A DNA stretch of 64,000 bases from an uncultured Marinicella sp. (GTDB taxonomy: Bacteria; Pseudomonadota; Gammaproteobacteria; Xanthomonadales; Marinicellaceae). Position numbers and translations under genes: made by a program. The DNA is taken from contig CANNBS010000007.1 in assembly GCA_947502925.1 (NCBI GenBank), forward strand, positions 1 through 64,000. Reading direction: 5' to 3'. This document shows positions 17,954 to 27,544 of the stretch, one piece after another (position 1 is the stretch's first letter; each line of letters starts with the position of its first letter). The notes beneath the pieces were generated by a model, which saw only the letters and a list, made by a program, of their open reading frames with translations, made no database searches and was not told the DNA's origin.

Positions 17954-18317
17954 CACAGACAAGGCACCAGCCGCTATCGGCACCTATTCTCAGGCGGTGG
18001 TTCACGGCGGTGTGCTGTACACCTCAGGGCAAATTCCCATCGATCCGAAAACCGGTGACATGTTACCGGCTGATTTTACCCAACAAGCCCATCAGGTATT
18101 TAAGAACCTCGCTGCCGTGGCAGAGGCCGCCGGCTGTGGTTTGCAGGATGCCATTAAGCTCAACGTCTATTTGCAGGACCTGGAAGACTTTGCCAAGCTT
18201 AACGCGGTCATGAGTGATTATTTAAGTGAGCCTTTTCCGGCTCGAGCGGCCATTGAAGTGTCGCGCTTACCAAAAGATTCATTGATTGAAATTGATGCCA
18301 TCATTGCAGTGCCCTGA
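17937..18317 (+). CDS. ridA: 2-iminobutanoate/2-iminopropanoate deaminase RidA
   Basis: Hydrolyses reactive enamine and imine intermediates from PLP enzymes such as threonine dehydratase. The 126 residues cover the whole YjgF/RidA fold. Signature segments are PAAIGTYSQAV, LYTSGQIP and PFPARAAIEVSRLPKDSLIEIDAIA-like (here AIIAVP), with the conserved catalytic Arg in PARAAIEV. It overlaps the spoT end by 17 nt and is 11 nt before recG, so it is part of the rpoZ-spoT-ridA-recG operon. Confidence 0.96.
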   Translation: MKKIINTDKAPAAIGTYSQAVVHGGVLYTSGQIPIDPKTGDMLPADFTQQAHQVFKNLAAVAEAAGCGLQDAIKLNVYLQDLEDFAKLNAVMSDYLSEPFPARAAIEVSRLPKDSLIEIDAIIAVP

Positions 18318-18328
18318 GGAGCCAGGCA

Positions 18329-20380
18329 TTGCAGCTTTCAGATTTGAAAGGTATTGGCCCGGCAGCGGTCGAGCAGCTTAAACAACTGAACATTGAATCA
18401 GTGTTGGATCTGCTGTTCCACCTGCCATTGCGCTACGAGGACAAAACCCAATTAACGCCCATAAGCCAAACCCGTGCCATGCAACCGGCTTTGGTCGAAG
18501 GTGAAATCACCAAAAGTTTCGTGATGCAGGGAAAGCGATCGATACTGGTGTGTGAAATTGCCGATGAAAGTGGGGTGATTCAACTTAAATTCTTTAATTT
18601 TTATTATTCCCAAAAAATAAAAATGCGCGCAGGAAAGCGCATCCGCGCTTATGGTGAGGTCAACCATGGCATGCACGGCCCGGAGATGATTCATCCGGAG
18701 TTCTGGCTGGAAAAAGACATTCCGGCGCTCAGCGATCGGTTAACAGCGATCTACCCGAAATCTGAAGGTTTACAACAAAAAAGACTGCAAGGTGTCGTAC
18801 TGCAAGCCTTGGGGTTGTTGCAAAACGGACAGCTTGATCTGGCTGAATTGTTGCCAGGTGATTGGCTGAAACAGGCCCACTTACCTGATTTGCAGTCTGC
18901 GCTGAAAGATGTGCATCAGCCGCCGCCGGATGTGGATATGAACAGTCTGATGGAAGGCCGTCATCCGAGCCAGCAACGCTTAAAAATCGAAGAAATGGTC
19001 AGTCATTTTCTGGCTTTACAGGCCATTCGGAATCAGCGACAGCAACATCAAGCCCCGCAGCTTATTCTCAGTACCGAACAAAAACACCACTTCTTAGACC
19101 GCCTGCCATTTACCTTAACGGGTGCTCAACAACGTGTTCTCGATGAAATAAGCACGGATCTATCTCAGGCCATTCCGATGCAACGTCTGATTCAGGGTGA
19201 TGTCGGCAGTGGTAAAACGGCGGTGGCCGCCGGTGCCATCGAACATGCACTGGCTGCCGGTAAGCAGGCGGTGTTCATGGCACCGACCTCTATTTTGGCT
19301 GAACAGCACCGTTTGACCCTGATCGAAATTTTTCCGGATAAAGAAATCGCTTTTTTATCGGGGCGCTTAAAAGCGGCAGAACGCCGGGAACAACTGGCTC
19401 AGATTGCTGATACAGCTGATATCATTATCGGCACCCATGCCTTATTTCAGGATGAGGTGGTTTATCGGGATTTAGCCCTAGTGATTATTGATGAACAACA
19501 CCGTTTTGGCGTGCATCAGCGCTTGTCTTTAAAAGCCAAAGGCGCCGAAGAAAATTCCATGCCGCACAGTTTAATTATGACCGCAACGCCGATTCCCCGA
19601 ACACTGGCACAGGTGGCGTATGCCAATCTGGATGTCTCGGTGATTGATGAATTGCCACCGAATCGTCAAAGCATTAACACCACTTTACTGGATAACAAAA
19701 AAATGCCACAACTGGCCGAACGCATTGAAGCCGCCTGTCAGCGTGGCGAGCAGGCCTATTGGGTGTGTACACTGGTGGAAGAGTCTGAACATTTACGTGC
19801 CAAAGCGGCTGAGGATACGTTTGTGGAATTGAAAGACTGGTTTCCTGGATTAAAAATCGGTTTAGTTCATGGTCGCTTAAAAGATGAAGAAAAAACCGCT
19901 GTGATGGCGGACTTTAAAGCCGGCAATATTCAATTATTAGTGGCCACCACGGTCATCGAAGTCGGTGTTGATGTGCCCAATGCCACCTTAATGGTGATTG
20001 AAAACGCCGAACGCTTAGGTTTATCCCAGTTGCACCAACTCCGCGGCCGCGTGGGGCGGGGCAGTCGCCAATCTCATTGTGTACTTATGTATCAGGCGCC
20101 CTTAAGTCAAAATGCGCAAACCCGCTTATCAACCATGCGCGACACCAACGACGGCTTTAAAATCGCCAAAACTGACCTTAAACTCCGAGGTCCTGGCGAA
20201 ATTCTCGGCACCCGCCAAAAAGGCGCGATGGAATTTCGTCTGGTCAATGTAGAGACCGACAAAGACCTGTTCAAACAAGCCAAAGACCTGGCGCAATCCA
20301 TGCAAAAAAAACACCCGGAACAATGTCGTGCCTTAATTCACCGCTGGCAACGACAGGCTGCGACCTTGGCGAAAGTTTGA
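18329..20380 (+). CDS. recG: ATP-dependent DNA helicase RecG
   Basis: A branch-migration helicase acting at stalled forks and Holliday junctions. It has 683 residues (E. coli 693). The wedge/OB domain is N-terminal. Walker A GDVGSGKT is near residue 290, the DEQH-type motif II (IIDEQHRFG) near 386, and ATPIPRT follows. The helicase C region has LHQLRGRVGRG. The start is a TTG at 18329. It is supported by a GAGGAG Shine-Dalgarno at 18316-18321, placed 7 nt upstream, and by the N-terminal match to RecG. Confidence 0.96.
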   Translation: MQLSDLKGIGPAAVEQLKQLNIESVLDLLFHLPLRYEDKTQLTPISQTRAMQPALVEGEITKSFVMQGKRSILVCEIADESGVIQLKFFNFYYSQKIKMRAGKRIRAYGEVNHGMHGPEMIHPEFWLEKDIPALSDRLTAIYPKSEGLQQKRLQGVVLQALGLLQNGQLDLAELLPGDWLKQAHLPDLQSALKDVHQPPPDVDMNSLMEGRHPSQQRLKIEEMVSHFLALQAIRNQRQQHQAPQLILSTEQKHHFLDRLPFTLTGAQQRVLDEISTDLSQAIPMQRLIQGDVGSGKTAVAAGAIEHALAAGKQAVFMAPTSILAEQHRLTLIEIFPDKEIAFLSGRLKAAERREQLAQIADTADIIIGTHALFQDEVVYRDLALVIIDEQHRFGVHQRLSLKAKGAEENSMPHSLIMTATPIPRTLAQVAYANLDVSVIDELPPNRQSINTTLLDNKKMPQLAERIEAACQRGEQAYWVCTLVEESEHLRAKAAEDTFVELKDWFPGLKIGLVHGRLKDEEKTAVMADFKAGNIQLLVATTVIEVGVDVPNATLMVIENAERLGLSQLHQLRGRVGRGSRQSHCVLMYQAPLSQNAQTRLSTMRDTNDGFKIAKTDLKLRGPGEILGTRQKGAMEFRLVNVETDKDLFKQAKDLAQSMQKKHPEQCRALIHRWQRQAATLAKV

Positions 20381-20401
20381 TCGAGATTTTAGATTTTAAT
20401 T

Positions 20402-20692
20402 CTACAAATGTCGCACGTAATCCATTTCATTGCCTAAGATGCGAACAATATTAATTATTGATTTACGGGCTGTATAAAAAATGACGTGTTCTTTAAACGG
20501 ATACTTAAAATAACCAGGACGTATGTAGTCAATATTTACGCCAATCTCGGGGTTTGTCGAAATATTTTTAAAAGCTTTATCTAATTGGTCTAAATAATTG
20601 TCCGCTTGTTTGGTGCCCCAGTTTCCACAAAAATACATCCAAATATCGATTAAATCCTGCTCGGCCTGGTGTTGTTTATGAATCCTGTGCAT
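20402..20692 (-). CDS. ParE-family toxin
   Basis: A 96-residue toxin of the RelE/ParE superfamily. The start is placed at MHRIHKQHQAEQDL. The first helix (AEQDLIDIWMYF...WGTKQADNYLDQLDKAF) and the later ISTNPEIGVNIDYIRPGYFKYPFKEHVIFYTARKSIINIVRILGNEMD match ParE proteins, including the conserved Arg-Ile-Leu-x-x-x-M-D end. Family members usually poison DNA gyrase. The gene overlaps the antitoxin by 17 nt and is downstream of it, the standard order. A longer open frame exists upstream but runs inside the antitoxin gene. Confidence 0.9.
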   Translation of the reverse strand: MHRIHKQHQAEQDLIDIWMYFCGNWGTKQADNYLDQLDKAFKNISTNPEIGVNIDYIRPGYFKYPFKEHVIFYTARKSIINIVRILGNEMDYVRHL

Positions 20693-20939
20693 CAGCCATT
20701 CGTTTTCTTGCTTTTTCTTTGATGGCTTGGATATCAAGTTCACCGGCATCACCACTTAATTCACCTTCAATCAACGCCGCACGTAAGTTTTGTTTCTTCA
20801 TCTGCTGATAGTCTGTGTCCGACATAATGACGGCAACAGGTTTGCCATTTTTGGTGACTTGGACTGGTGATTTTTGAGAACGGAGAATAAGTTCGCCAAA
20901 TTCTTGTTTAGCCTGCGTGGCTGTTATGGCATTTTTCAT
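20676..20939 (-). CDS. Phd/YefM-family antitoxin
   Basis: An 87-residue antitoxin. The N-terminal DNA-binding domain MKNAITATQAKQEFGELI...PVQVTKNGKPVAVIMSDTDYQQM is a clear Phd/YefM match. The charged C-terminal half (residues 50-87) is expected to fold on the toxin. It is the promoter-proximal gene of the pair and probably autorepresses it. Pairing a Phd-type antitoxin with a ParE-type toxin is a common mixed combination. The module lies between recG and the transferase gene. Confidence 0.92.
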   Translation of the reverse strand: MKNAITATQAKQEFGELILRSQKSPVQVTKNGKPVAVIMSDTDYQQMKKQNLRAALIEGELSGDAGELDIQAIKEKARKRMADAQDS

Positions 20940-21088
20940 GGTTTTTTGATAAAGTTCAATGTATCTATTTTAATTAAAATAGACAAAATAAACAATATTC
21001 TTTAGGTATTCTCTAACAATCATATTAATTGTCCGCAGGTATATTTAACCAGACCCTGTGCTAAAATCGATACTTTTTGGAAACTGGC

Positions 21089-21766
21089 ATGATTACTTTA
21101 CACCACCTGGAAAACTCCCGATCGCAGCGTATTTTATGGTTACTAGAGGAGCTTGAATTAGACTATGAAATTAAACAGTATGCGCGTGATGAACAAACCC
21201 AACTGGCGCCGCCGGAATTAAAACAGGTTCATCCGCTGGGGAAATCGCCGGTGTTAGAAGATAAGGGCAGGATGCTGGCTGAATCGGGCTGTATTATTGA
21301 TTATTTATGCAGAAAATACGGCAAAGACTGGTTGCCCCGCCGTAACAGTGGGGCTTATACCGATTGTCAGTTCTGGTTGCATTATGCCGAAGGCAGTGTC
21401 ATGCCGTCTTTGTTACTGCAGTTGGTGTTTGATAAGGTCAAAACCGCACCAATGCCGTTTTTTATTCGGCCCATTGCCAAAGGCATCGCCGATAAAGTTT
21501 TAAATAGTTTTGTGAGGCCCAATATTAAAACCCATTTTGATTTTATCGAACAGCATTTAACAGATAAACAATGGTTTTTGGGTGAGGATATCAGCGCTGC
21601 AGACATACAAATGTCCTTTCCGCTTTCAGCGGCTTTATCGCGGCAACAAAAACTGGTAAAAAATTATCCCAATATAGCCGCCTGGGTGAAGCGTTTTCAG
21701 GCCCGACCTGCCTACCAAAAAGCGCTTGATCAGGGTGGTGAATACGACTACGAGCTCACTGAATAA
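21089..21766 (+). CDS. Glutathione S-transferase family protein
   Basis: A cytosolic GST-fold protein of 225 residues from the ATG at 21089. The N-terminal thioredoxin-like domain has MITLHHLENSRSQRILWLLEEL, HPLGKSPVLED with the cis-Pro, and LAESGCIIDYL at the glutathione site. The helical C-terminal domain includes WFLGEDISAADIQMSFPL. The substrate is unknown. An in-frame TTG at 21077 is a possible but unlikely start. It sits 74 nt before trpE on the same strand. Confidence 0.9.
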   Translation: MITLHHLENSRSQRILWLLEELELDYEIKQYARDEQTQLAPPELKQVHPLGKSPVLEDKGRMLAESGCIIDYLCRKYGKDWLPRRNSGAYTDCQFWLHYAEGSVMPSLLLQLVFDKVKTAPMPFFIRPIAKGIADKVLNSFVRPNIKTHFDFIEQHLTDKQWFLGEDISAADIQMSFPLSAALSRQQKLVKNYPNIAAWVKRFQARPAYQKALDQGGEYDYELTE

Positions 21767-21840
21767 GTAATTATTTGTTTCAAGAGATTGACCCGTGTTT
21801 GAATCACGGTAAACTAAGCCTTTTGAATCAGCCTGTTGAC

Positions 21841-23316
21841 ATGATTTCAGCCAAACAATTTAACGATTTCGCTCAAGCCGGTTACAACCGCATTCCATTG
21901 TATCGCTGCGTGTCAGCGGATTTGGACACGCCGTTAAGCGCCTGGCTGAAACTCGCCAATGGTCCGCACACCTTTTTACTTGAATCGGTGGAAGGTGGTG
22001 CCCGATGGGGACGGTATTCGATTATTGGCTTGTCGGCGGATATGCGCTTTCATATTTCCGGCCGTGATGTGAAAGAGTTTAATTATAATGAACTGGTGGA
22101 CAGCTATCAGACCGAAGACATGCTGACCACGGTAGAAGCCATTAAAAACCGTTATAAAGTCCCTGACATTGATGAATTACCCGGTTTTTCCGGTGGCCTG
22201 GTGGGTTATATGGGCTATGAAACCATTGAGCATATCGAACCGAAACTGGCCGGATTGGCGCCACCGGATACTTTGGACATACCGGATATTCATATGATGC
22301 TGGCCGAATCGGTGGCGGTGTTTGATAATTTAGCCGGAAAGGTGTGGCTGATTGAACATGTGAACCCAAGCCATGAGCACGCTTATGCCCGTGGCATTAA
22401 ACGCCTTGATGAACTGGTGCATCGATTGCGTTCAGGCAGTACCGGCTATGCGGAAATGATTAACCCAGACAGCATTAATACCACCGACTTTAAAACCGGT
22501 TTCACCGAATCAGAATTCAGTGATGCTGTTAAACAATGCAAAGACTACATTGAAGCCGGTGATATTATGCAGGTGGTGCTGTCACAACGCATTACCACCG
22601 AATTCAATGCCCGTCCCTTGGATGTTTATCGGGCTTTACGCGCTTCAAACCCAAGTCCGTATATGTACTTTATGGACTTTGGTGATTATCAGGTGGTGGG
22701 TTCTTCGCCGGAAGTTCTGGTGAGGCGTATCGATAATGAAGTCACCTTACGGCCGATTGCCGGTACCCGGCCTCGCGGTCAAAATGAGGCCGAGGATCTG
22801 CGTTTAGAACAGGAATTGCTGAACGACCCCAAAGAACTGGCCGAGCACCTGATGTTGATAGACCTGGGCCGTAATGATTTAGGCCGAATTGCCGAAATCG
22901 GCAGTGTTGAGCTGAAAGATAAAATGGTGATTGAACATTATTCCCATGTCATGCACATTGTTTCTGAAGTCCGGGCACAATTGAAAAAAGGCTTAAGCAA
23001 TGCCGATATTATCAAAGCCGTATTCCCGGCCGGTACATTATCCGGTGCCGCGAAAGTCCGCGCCATGGAGATTATTGCCGAACTTGAAAAGGTCAAGCGC
23101 AATGTTTATGCCGGGGCTGTTGGCTACTGGGGCTGGCACGATGATATGGACATGGCCATCGCCATCCGCACGGCGGTGATTAAAGACCAGCAGCTGCATA
23201 TCCAGGCCGGTGCCGGCATCGTCGCTGACAGCGTGCCAGAGAATGAGTGGCAGGAAATTATGAACAAAGCCCGCGCCGTGATAAAAGCCGTGGCGCAGGC
23301 GGCCGATGGGTTTTAA
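21841..23316 (+). CDS. trpE: Anthranilate synthase component I
   Basis: Converts chorismate plus ammonia to anthranilate, the first step of tryptophan synthesis, with TrpG. The start ATG at 21841 gives 491 residues. The N-terminal allosteric region has FLLESVEGGARWGRYS, whose LLES element is the usual tryptophan feedback site. The catalytic domain has DIMQVVLSQR, PSPYMYFMDFG, GSSPEVLVR, PIAGTRPRG and FPAGTLSGAAKVRAMEII. No Trp-rich leader peptide is visible upstream, so classical attenuation is unlikely. Confidence 0.95.
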   Translation: MISAKQFNDFAQAGYNRIPLYRCVSADLDTPLSAWLKLANGPHTFLLESVEGGARWGRYSIIGLSADMRFHISGRDVKEFNYNELVDSYQTEDMLTTVEAIKNRYKVPDIDELPGFSGGLVGYMGYETIEHIEPKLAGLAPPDTLDIPDIHMMLAESVAVFDNLAGKVWLIEHVNPSHEHAYARGIKRLDELVHRLRSGSTGYAEMINPDSINTTDFKTGFTESEFSDAVKQCKDYIEAGDIMQVVLSQRITTEFNARPLDVYRALRASNPSPYMYFMDFGDYQVVGSSPEVLVRRIDNEVTLRPIAGTRPRGQNEAEDLRLEQELLNDPKELAEHLMLIDLGRNDLGRIAEIGSVELKDKMVIEHYSHVMHIVSEVRAQLKKGLSNADIIKAVFPAGTLSGAAKVRAMEIIAELEKVKRNVYAGAVGYWGWHDDMDMAIAIRTAVIKDQQLHIQAGAGIVADSVPENEWQEIMNKARAVIKAVAQAADGF

Positions 23317-23323
23317 TTTTGAG

Positions 23324-23353
23324 TGTACGAAAATGGTTCTTTTTCGGTACAAT
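23324..23353 (+). promoter_or_regulatory. Hairpin and possible internal promoter before trpG
   Basis: The trpE-trpG gap holds an imperfect inverted repeat, TGTACGAAAA...TTTTTCGGTACA (23324-23351), whose right arm runs into a TACAAT -10-like box (23348-23353). It may be an operator-controlled internal promoter for trpGDC or only an mRNA hairpin. No -35 box at a normal distance is clear. Confidence 0.3.
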
Positions 23354-23392
23354 GCCTGCTTTGCTTAAACACATTATGGATGGACAGATCAT

Positions 23393-23974
23393 ATGCTGTT
23401 GATGATCGATAACTATGATTCCTTTACTTATAACCTGGTGCAGTATTTTGGTGAGCTGGGTTATGAGGTGGTGGTGTATCGAAATGATGAAATTACCGTC
23501 GATAAGGCCATGGCTTTAAAGCCTGATCATGTGGTGATATCGCCCGGGCCCTGTGATCCGGATAAGGCGGGGATTTCCATGGACATGATTCGCGCTTGTC
23601 AGGGGGAAATTCCATTATTGGGGGTATGTCTCGGGCATCAGTCAATCGGTCAGGTGTTTGGCGGTGAGGTGGTGCGGGCGAAAACCATTATGCATGGTAA
23701 GATTTCAAAAATTTATCACCACAACAACGATGTTTTTAAGGGGCTGGATAATCCTTTTAACGCCACCCGCTATCATTCACTGGTGGTGGCGCAGGACAGC
23801 CTGCCCGATTGTCTGGAAGTCACTGCCTGGACAGAAAATCCCGATGGGGGTATCGATGAAATTATGGGTTTTCGCCATAAAGAGTACGCCATCAGTGGTG
23901 TGCAGTTTCATCCCGAGAGTATACTTACTGAGCATGGTCATCAGATGCTTGAAAACTTCATCAATCAAAATTAA
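23393..23974 (+). CDS. trpG: Anthranilate synthase component II (glutamine amidotransferase)
   Basis: Supplies ammonia from glutamine to TrpE. It is a class I amidotransferase of 193 residues. [19 protein letters not shown] is the typical start, the catalytic Cys79 lies in GVCLGHQ, and the His-Glu pair is in QFHPES. In many bacteria such a TrpG also serves PabB in folate synthesis. It is followed after 9 nt by trpD. Confidence 0.96.
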   Translation: MLLMIDNYDSFTYNLVQYFGELGYEVVVYRNDEITVDKAMALKPDHVVISPGPCDPDKAGISMDMIRACQGEIPLLGVCLGHQSIGQVFGGEVVRAKTIMHGKISKIYHHNNDVFKGLDNPFNATRYHSLVVAQDSLPDCLEVTAWTENPDGGIDEIMGFRHKEYAISGVQFHPESILTEHGHQMLENFINQN

Positions 23975-23983
23975 AAAATATTT

Positions 23984-25024
23984 ATGTCAAAAACCGCAAT
24001 ACAAAACGCTTTAGATCTGTTGGGTGATGGTCAAACCATGCCTGACGGGATGGTCACCGATGTCATGAACCAGATTATGGATGGTGAGGCCACCCCGGCG
24101 CAGATTGGCGGCTGGCTGATGGCGATGAAAATTCGCGGTGAGACCGCACCGCAGATAACAGAAGCAGTGAATGTCATGCGACAACGCGCCACCCGGGTCA
24201 ATTGTGATTGTACCGATATTATCGACACCTGTGGTACCGGCGGTGATGGTAAGGGCGTCTTTAATGTGTCTACCGGTACTGCTTTTATTGCCGCTGCTGC
24301 CGGCTGTCCGGTGGCCAAACATGGTAACCGATCAGTCTCGTCAACCACAGGTTCAGCGGATGTTTTAGAAGCCGGTGGTATGCATTTGGATTTAAGTCCT
24401 GAACAGGTGGCGACGTGTATTGAAACCTTAAACATCGGGTTTTTGTTCGCACCGTCGCACCATGGCGCCACCCGGCATGCGGTACTGCCGCGTAAAGAAC
24501 TGGGTGTGCGGACCTTGTTTAATTTATTGGGACCGTTAACCAATCCGGCAGGCACAAAACGTCAGGTGATTGGCATTTTTTCCAAAGACTGGATGCGATT
24601 GGCCGCAGAAGTCATGCATAATGTGGGATCTGAGCATGTGCTGTTTGTGCACTCTCACGATGGCATGGATGAAATCTCATTATCAGCACCGACCTATATG
24701 TGTGAATTAAAGAACGGGCAGGTGAGAGAATATTCGGTTAAACCGGAAGATTTTGGTATTTCGCAACAGGCCATGGATGATTTGGTGGTTAGCAGTGCCG
24801 ATCAAAGTTTAGATTTAATTCGCGGTGCTTTACAGGGTCAACCCGGTCCGGCAAGTGATATCCTGGCACTCAATGCAGGTGCCGCCATTTATGTGGCAGG
24901 ACAGGCTGAGAATATGACCGATGGCGTTCAACAGGCACAAACGATACTGGCTTCTGGTAAAGCCTGGATCGTATGGCAGCAACTGGCAGAATTAAGTCAA
25001 CAAATGGAGTCGAATCATGGCTGA
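23984..25024 (+). CDS. trpD: Anthranilate phosphoribosyltransferase
   Basis: Joins anthranilate to PRPP in the second step of tryptophan synthesis. It has 346 residues. The PRPP-binding GTGGDG is at residues 84-89, with KHGNRSVSSTTGSADVLEAGG after it. FLFAPSHHGATRHAVLPRKELGVRTLFNLLGPLTNPA is the family block. The 3' end overlaps trpC by 8 nt, so the two are coupled. The trpE-G-D-C order is typical of Pseudomonas-type gammaproteobacteria, with trpBA elsewhere. Confidence 0.97.
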   Translation: MSKTAIQNALDLLGDGQTMPDGMVTDVMNQIMDGEATPAQIGGWLMAMKIRGETAPQITEAVNVMRQRATRVNCDCTDIIDTCGTGGDGKGVFNVSTGTAFIAAAAGCPVAKHGNRSVSSTTGSADVLEAGGMHLDLSPEQVATCIETLNIGFLFAPSHHGATRHAVLPRKELGVRTLFNLLGPLTNPAGTKRQVIGIFSKDWMRLAAEVMHNVGSEHVLFVHSHDGMDEISLSAPTYMCELKNGQVREYSVKPEDFGISQQAMDDLVVSSADQSLDLIRGALQGQPGPASDILALNAGAAIYVAGQAENMTDGVQQAQTILASGKAWIVWQQLAELSQQMESNHG

Positions 25025-25826
25025 TATGCTTTCAGAAATCATGCACAGCAAATCCTCGGAAGTGACGACCTTAAAAGCGACACTGAGTATTAAAGATTTA
25101 GAGAAACAAATACGAAGTCTGGAAGCAGACGACTCGGTGGCCACCAGACGTTACTTTATTCGCGCCTTGCAGGACAAAATTAAACAAGACAAGCCGGCTG
25201 TGATTGCGGAAATCAAAAAAGCCTCGCCTTCAAAAGGTGTTATTAGGGAAGATTTTAATCCGGTGGATATTGCCCAAAGTTATCAACAAGGTGGTGCCGC
25301 TTGTTTGTCGGTGTTAACGGATGTGCCTTATTTTCAGGGTCATGATGATTATTTATTGGCGGCTAAAAAAGCCACTGATTTACCGGTGCTGCGCAAAGAT
25401 TTTATCATCGACCCCTGGCAGATTTACCAGTCCAAAGCCCTGGGTGCCGATTGTATCTTGTTGATTGTGGCTTGTTTGAATGATGCCGACTTAATGCACA
25501 TGACTTTATTGGCACAGGACTTAGACATGGATGTGTTAATGGAAGTGCATGATGAAGATGAGTTAAAGCGTGCACTGAAAACGCCGACTGAATTAATCGG
25601 CATTAATAACCGGAATTTAAAGACCTTTAACACGGACATTGCCACCAGTGAGCAGTTGGTCAAACACATGGACGACAAACGATTGGTGGTCAGTGAAAGT
25701 GGTATTAACAATCACTCAGATATTTTGCGCTTACGCGAGGCAGGGATTGATTGCTTTTTGGTGGGCGAGTCACTGATGCGACAACCACAGCCGGATGTGG
25801 CATTACAGCAATTACTCAACGGTTAA
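25017..25826 (+). CDS. trpC: Indole-3-glycerol phosphate synthase
   Basis: Ring-closing step of tryptophan synthesis; a TIM-barrel enzyme of 269 residues without the fused TrpF domain of enterobacteria. IAEIKKASPSKGVI holds the catalytic Lys, and LRKDFIIDPWQIYQSKALGADCILLI, GINNRNLKTF and VSESGI follow. The last 15 nt overlap the 3' end of a lipoprotein gene on the other strand. It ends the trp run in this window. Confidence 0.97.
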   Translation: MADMLSEIMHSKSSEVTTLKATLSIKDLEKQIRSLEADDSVATRRYFIRALQDKIKQDKPAVIAEIKKASPSKGVIREDFNPVDIAQSYQQGGAACLSVLTDVPYFQGHDDYLLAAKKATDLPVLRKDFIIDPWQIYQSKALGADCILLIVACLNDADLMHMTLLAQDLDMDVLMEVHDEDELKRALKTPTELIGINNRNLKTFNTDIATSEQLVKHMDDKRLVVSESGINNHSDILRLREAGIDCFLVGESLMRQPQPDVALQQLLNG

Positions 25827-26189
25827 ATTAATTAAATCATACAACTCGCGGTATCTTTCCAGACGATATATCGACACCTGCATTTCTGTGCCGGTGGTTC
25901 TTCTTTGACAATAGCCATTGGCACTGCAACGCCAGCGTTCGGCACCATCGGCGTTGGTTAGATCCAGTAAATACTCAAATTCAGCCGCTGCATTATTGGC
26001 TTCATGTCTGTTGTAAAATAACTCGCTAATAGTTTTGAGCTGGTCGGAATCTTTGGTTTCAAAAACCGTCTGAAAGCGCTCATTAATGGCAGCAAAGTGT
26101 GTGAGTTTAGGCTGACTTTGACCACACCCGGCCAATAACATAGTTATCGCTAAACTGATAAAGATACATTTTGAACAATGATATGTCAT
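25812..26189 (-). CDS. Hypothetical lipoprotein
   Basis: A 125-residue protein from the ATG at 26189. A signal peptide with lipobox LLAGC predicts lipidation at Cys21 (AGCGQSQPK). The start is supported by an AGGGGA ribosome binding site just upstream. The mature part is helical and contains two further cysteines in CSANGYCQRR, which could form a disulfide. I do not recognise a family. It is antisense-overlapping with the last 15 nt of trpC and divergent from the YihY gene. Confidence 0.65.
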   Translation of the reverse strand: MTYHCSKCIFISLAITMLLAGCGQSQPKLTHFAAINERFQTVFETKDSDQLKTISELFYNRHEANNAAAEFEYLLDLTNADGAERWRCSANGYCQRRTTGTEMQVSIYRLERYRELYDLINLTVE

Positions 26190-26338
26190 GTTTGTCCCCT
26201 GTCTTACCCCAAATATCGTGTTGGCATTGTTATACCCACTTAATAAATATAACATAAAATCAATGGCTGCGCCATTGGCAGGCCACTGGATGATTTTTTT
26301 TAACTTATGATAAGATAATCAATAAAAAACGACATCAC

Positions 26339-27544
26339 ATGGCTGACTACCAAAGACTACGCGACAATTCAAAATATTTTATCCAGGAGCTTTTTCGCCG
26401 TTACATTAAAGATGAAGTCCCTCTGGCGGCCGGCTCTCTGGCGTATACTTCTCTTTTGGCCCTGGTACCTTTAATGGCTGTTTTGGTCACTGTTTTTTCG
26501 GCCATGCCGTTATTTGAAGATGCCTCTGAAATGTTGCAGGATTTTATTTTTAAAAACTTTGTGCCCACCAGCGGGGAGGTGCTTCAAACCCATATCCTTG
26601 GCTTTGTTGAAAAAGTCAGGAGTTTAACGGCCACCATGTTTTTGGCGGTTTTTGTCACTTCTTTATTACTGATGCAGACCATGGAAAAGGCGCTGAATCG
26701 TATCTTCGCCACCAAGCCGTCGGGTCGCTTTATGAAAAAGTTACTCATGTACTGGGCCGTGTTAACCATGGGTCCCTTACTGGTCGGCGGAGGTATTGCC
26801 ATGTCATCCAGTGTTTTGCAGTATTCTGCCTTTGCCGGCGCCAAAACATTTTTATTAAAAGTTTTACCGGTATTAGCGTCGACAGTGGGATTTTTCTTAA
26901 TTTATCTGGTGGTGCCGAATACAAAAATTAAATGGAGACATGCGTTAGCCGGGGCCGTTTTTGCAGCGATTTTGTTTGAGTTGGCTAAAGTTGGTTTTAC
27001 CTTTTATGTGACAAAGATACCCACTTATGAGCGGGTTTACGGTGCGCTGGCGACCATTCCCTTGTTTTTAATCTGGTTGTATGTTTCGTGGAACATCATT
27101 CTGTTGGGCGGTACCATGACCGCCACTTTGTCCAGCTCAAAATGGCGCGTTCGAACACGCAATTATCGCACCGAACAACGGTTTGTGTTATTACTGGCCA
27201 TTTTAAAAATGCTGCGACATGCCCACATCAAAGGTGAAACCCTTAACTACCAGGCCATCGCGGATCAACTGTCATTTGTGCCCGATAATGAATTGTCCGC
27301 ACAATTATCCTGGCTGGTGGATGAGCATATTATCAGCCTGGATAATGAAGGTGAATATTTATTACAAAGAGACTTAAGCCGCTTGTCCGGGCGCGAGTTT
27401 TATAAAAAAGGCACGTTTAAAATCCCGCTGGAAGCTGATGCTTATTTTGCTGATTTTCAATCAATCCTTGATGAATTCTGGCAACCCAAGGATAATCTGC
27501 TGTCCCAATCAATGGATTCAATTTTGGAGCAAACTGAACAATGA
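26339..27544 (+). CDS. YihY/UPF0761 family inner-membrane protein
   Basis: A 401-residue protein. The first ~270 residues carry six hydrophobic segments with the family features AAGSLAYTSLLALVPLMAVL and YGALATIPLFLIWLYVSWNIILLGG. The C-terminal ~130 residues are cytoplasmic and helical. The family was once called RNase BN, which is a misannotation; its function is unknown. The end overlaps the next gene by 4 nt (ATGA), which suggests co-expression with the thioredoxin-like lipoprotein. Confidence 0.9.
   Translation: MADYQRLRDNSKYFIQELFRRYIKDEVPLAAGSLAYTSLLALVPLMAVLVTVFSAMPLFEDASEMLQDFIFKNFVPTSGEVLQTHILGFVEKVRSLTATMFLAVFVTSLLLMQTMEKALNRIFATKPSGRFMKKLLMYWAVLTMGPLLVGGGIAMSSSVLQYSAFAGAKTFLLKVLPVLASTVGFFLIYLVVPNTKIKWRHALAGAVFAAILFELAKVGFTFYVTKIPTYERVYGALATIPLFLIWLYVSWNIILLGGTMTATLSSSKWRVRTRNYRTEQRFVLLLAILKMLRHAHIKGETLNYQAIADQLSFVPDNELSAQLSWLVDEHIISLDNEGEYLLQRDLSRLSGREFYKKGTFKIPLEADAYFADFQSILDEFWQPKDNLLSQSMDSILEQTEQ

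Noticed and set aside
20693-20755. Upstream extension of the ParE toxin
   Set aside because: The extra residues lie in the antitoxin coding region and do not resemble the ParE N terminus. The start at 20692 gives the normal length.
21767-21840. Possible trp attenuator leader before trpE, including the small hairpin CCGTG-N7-CACGG
   Set aside because: There is no short open frame with tandem Trp codons, and no terminator hairpin with a T-run.
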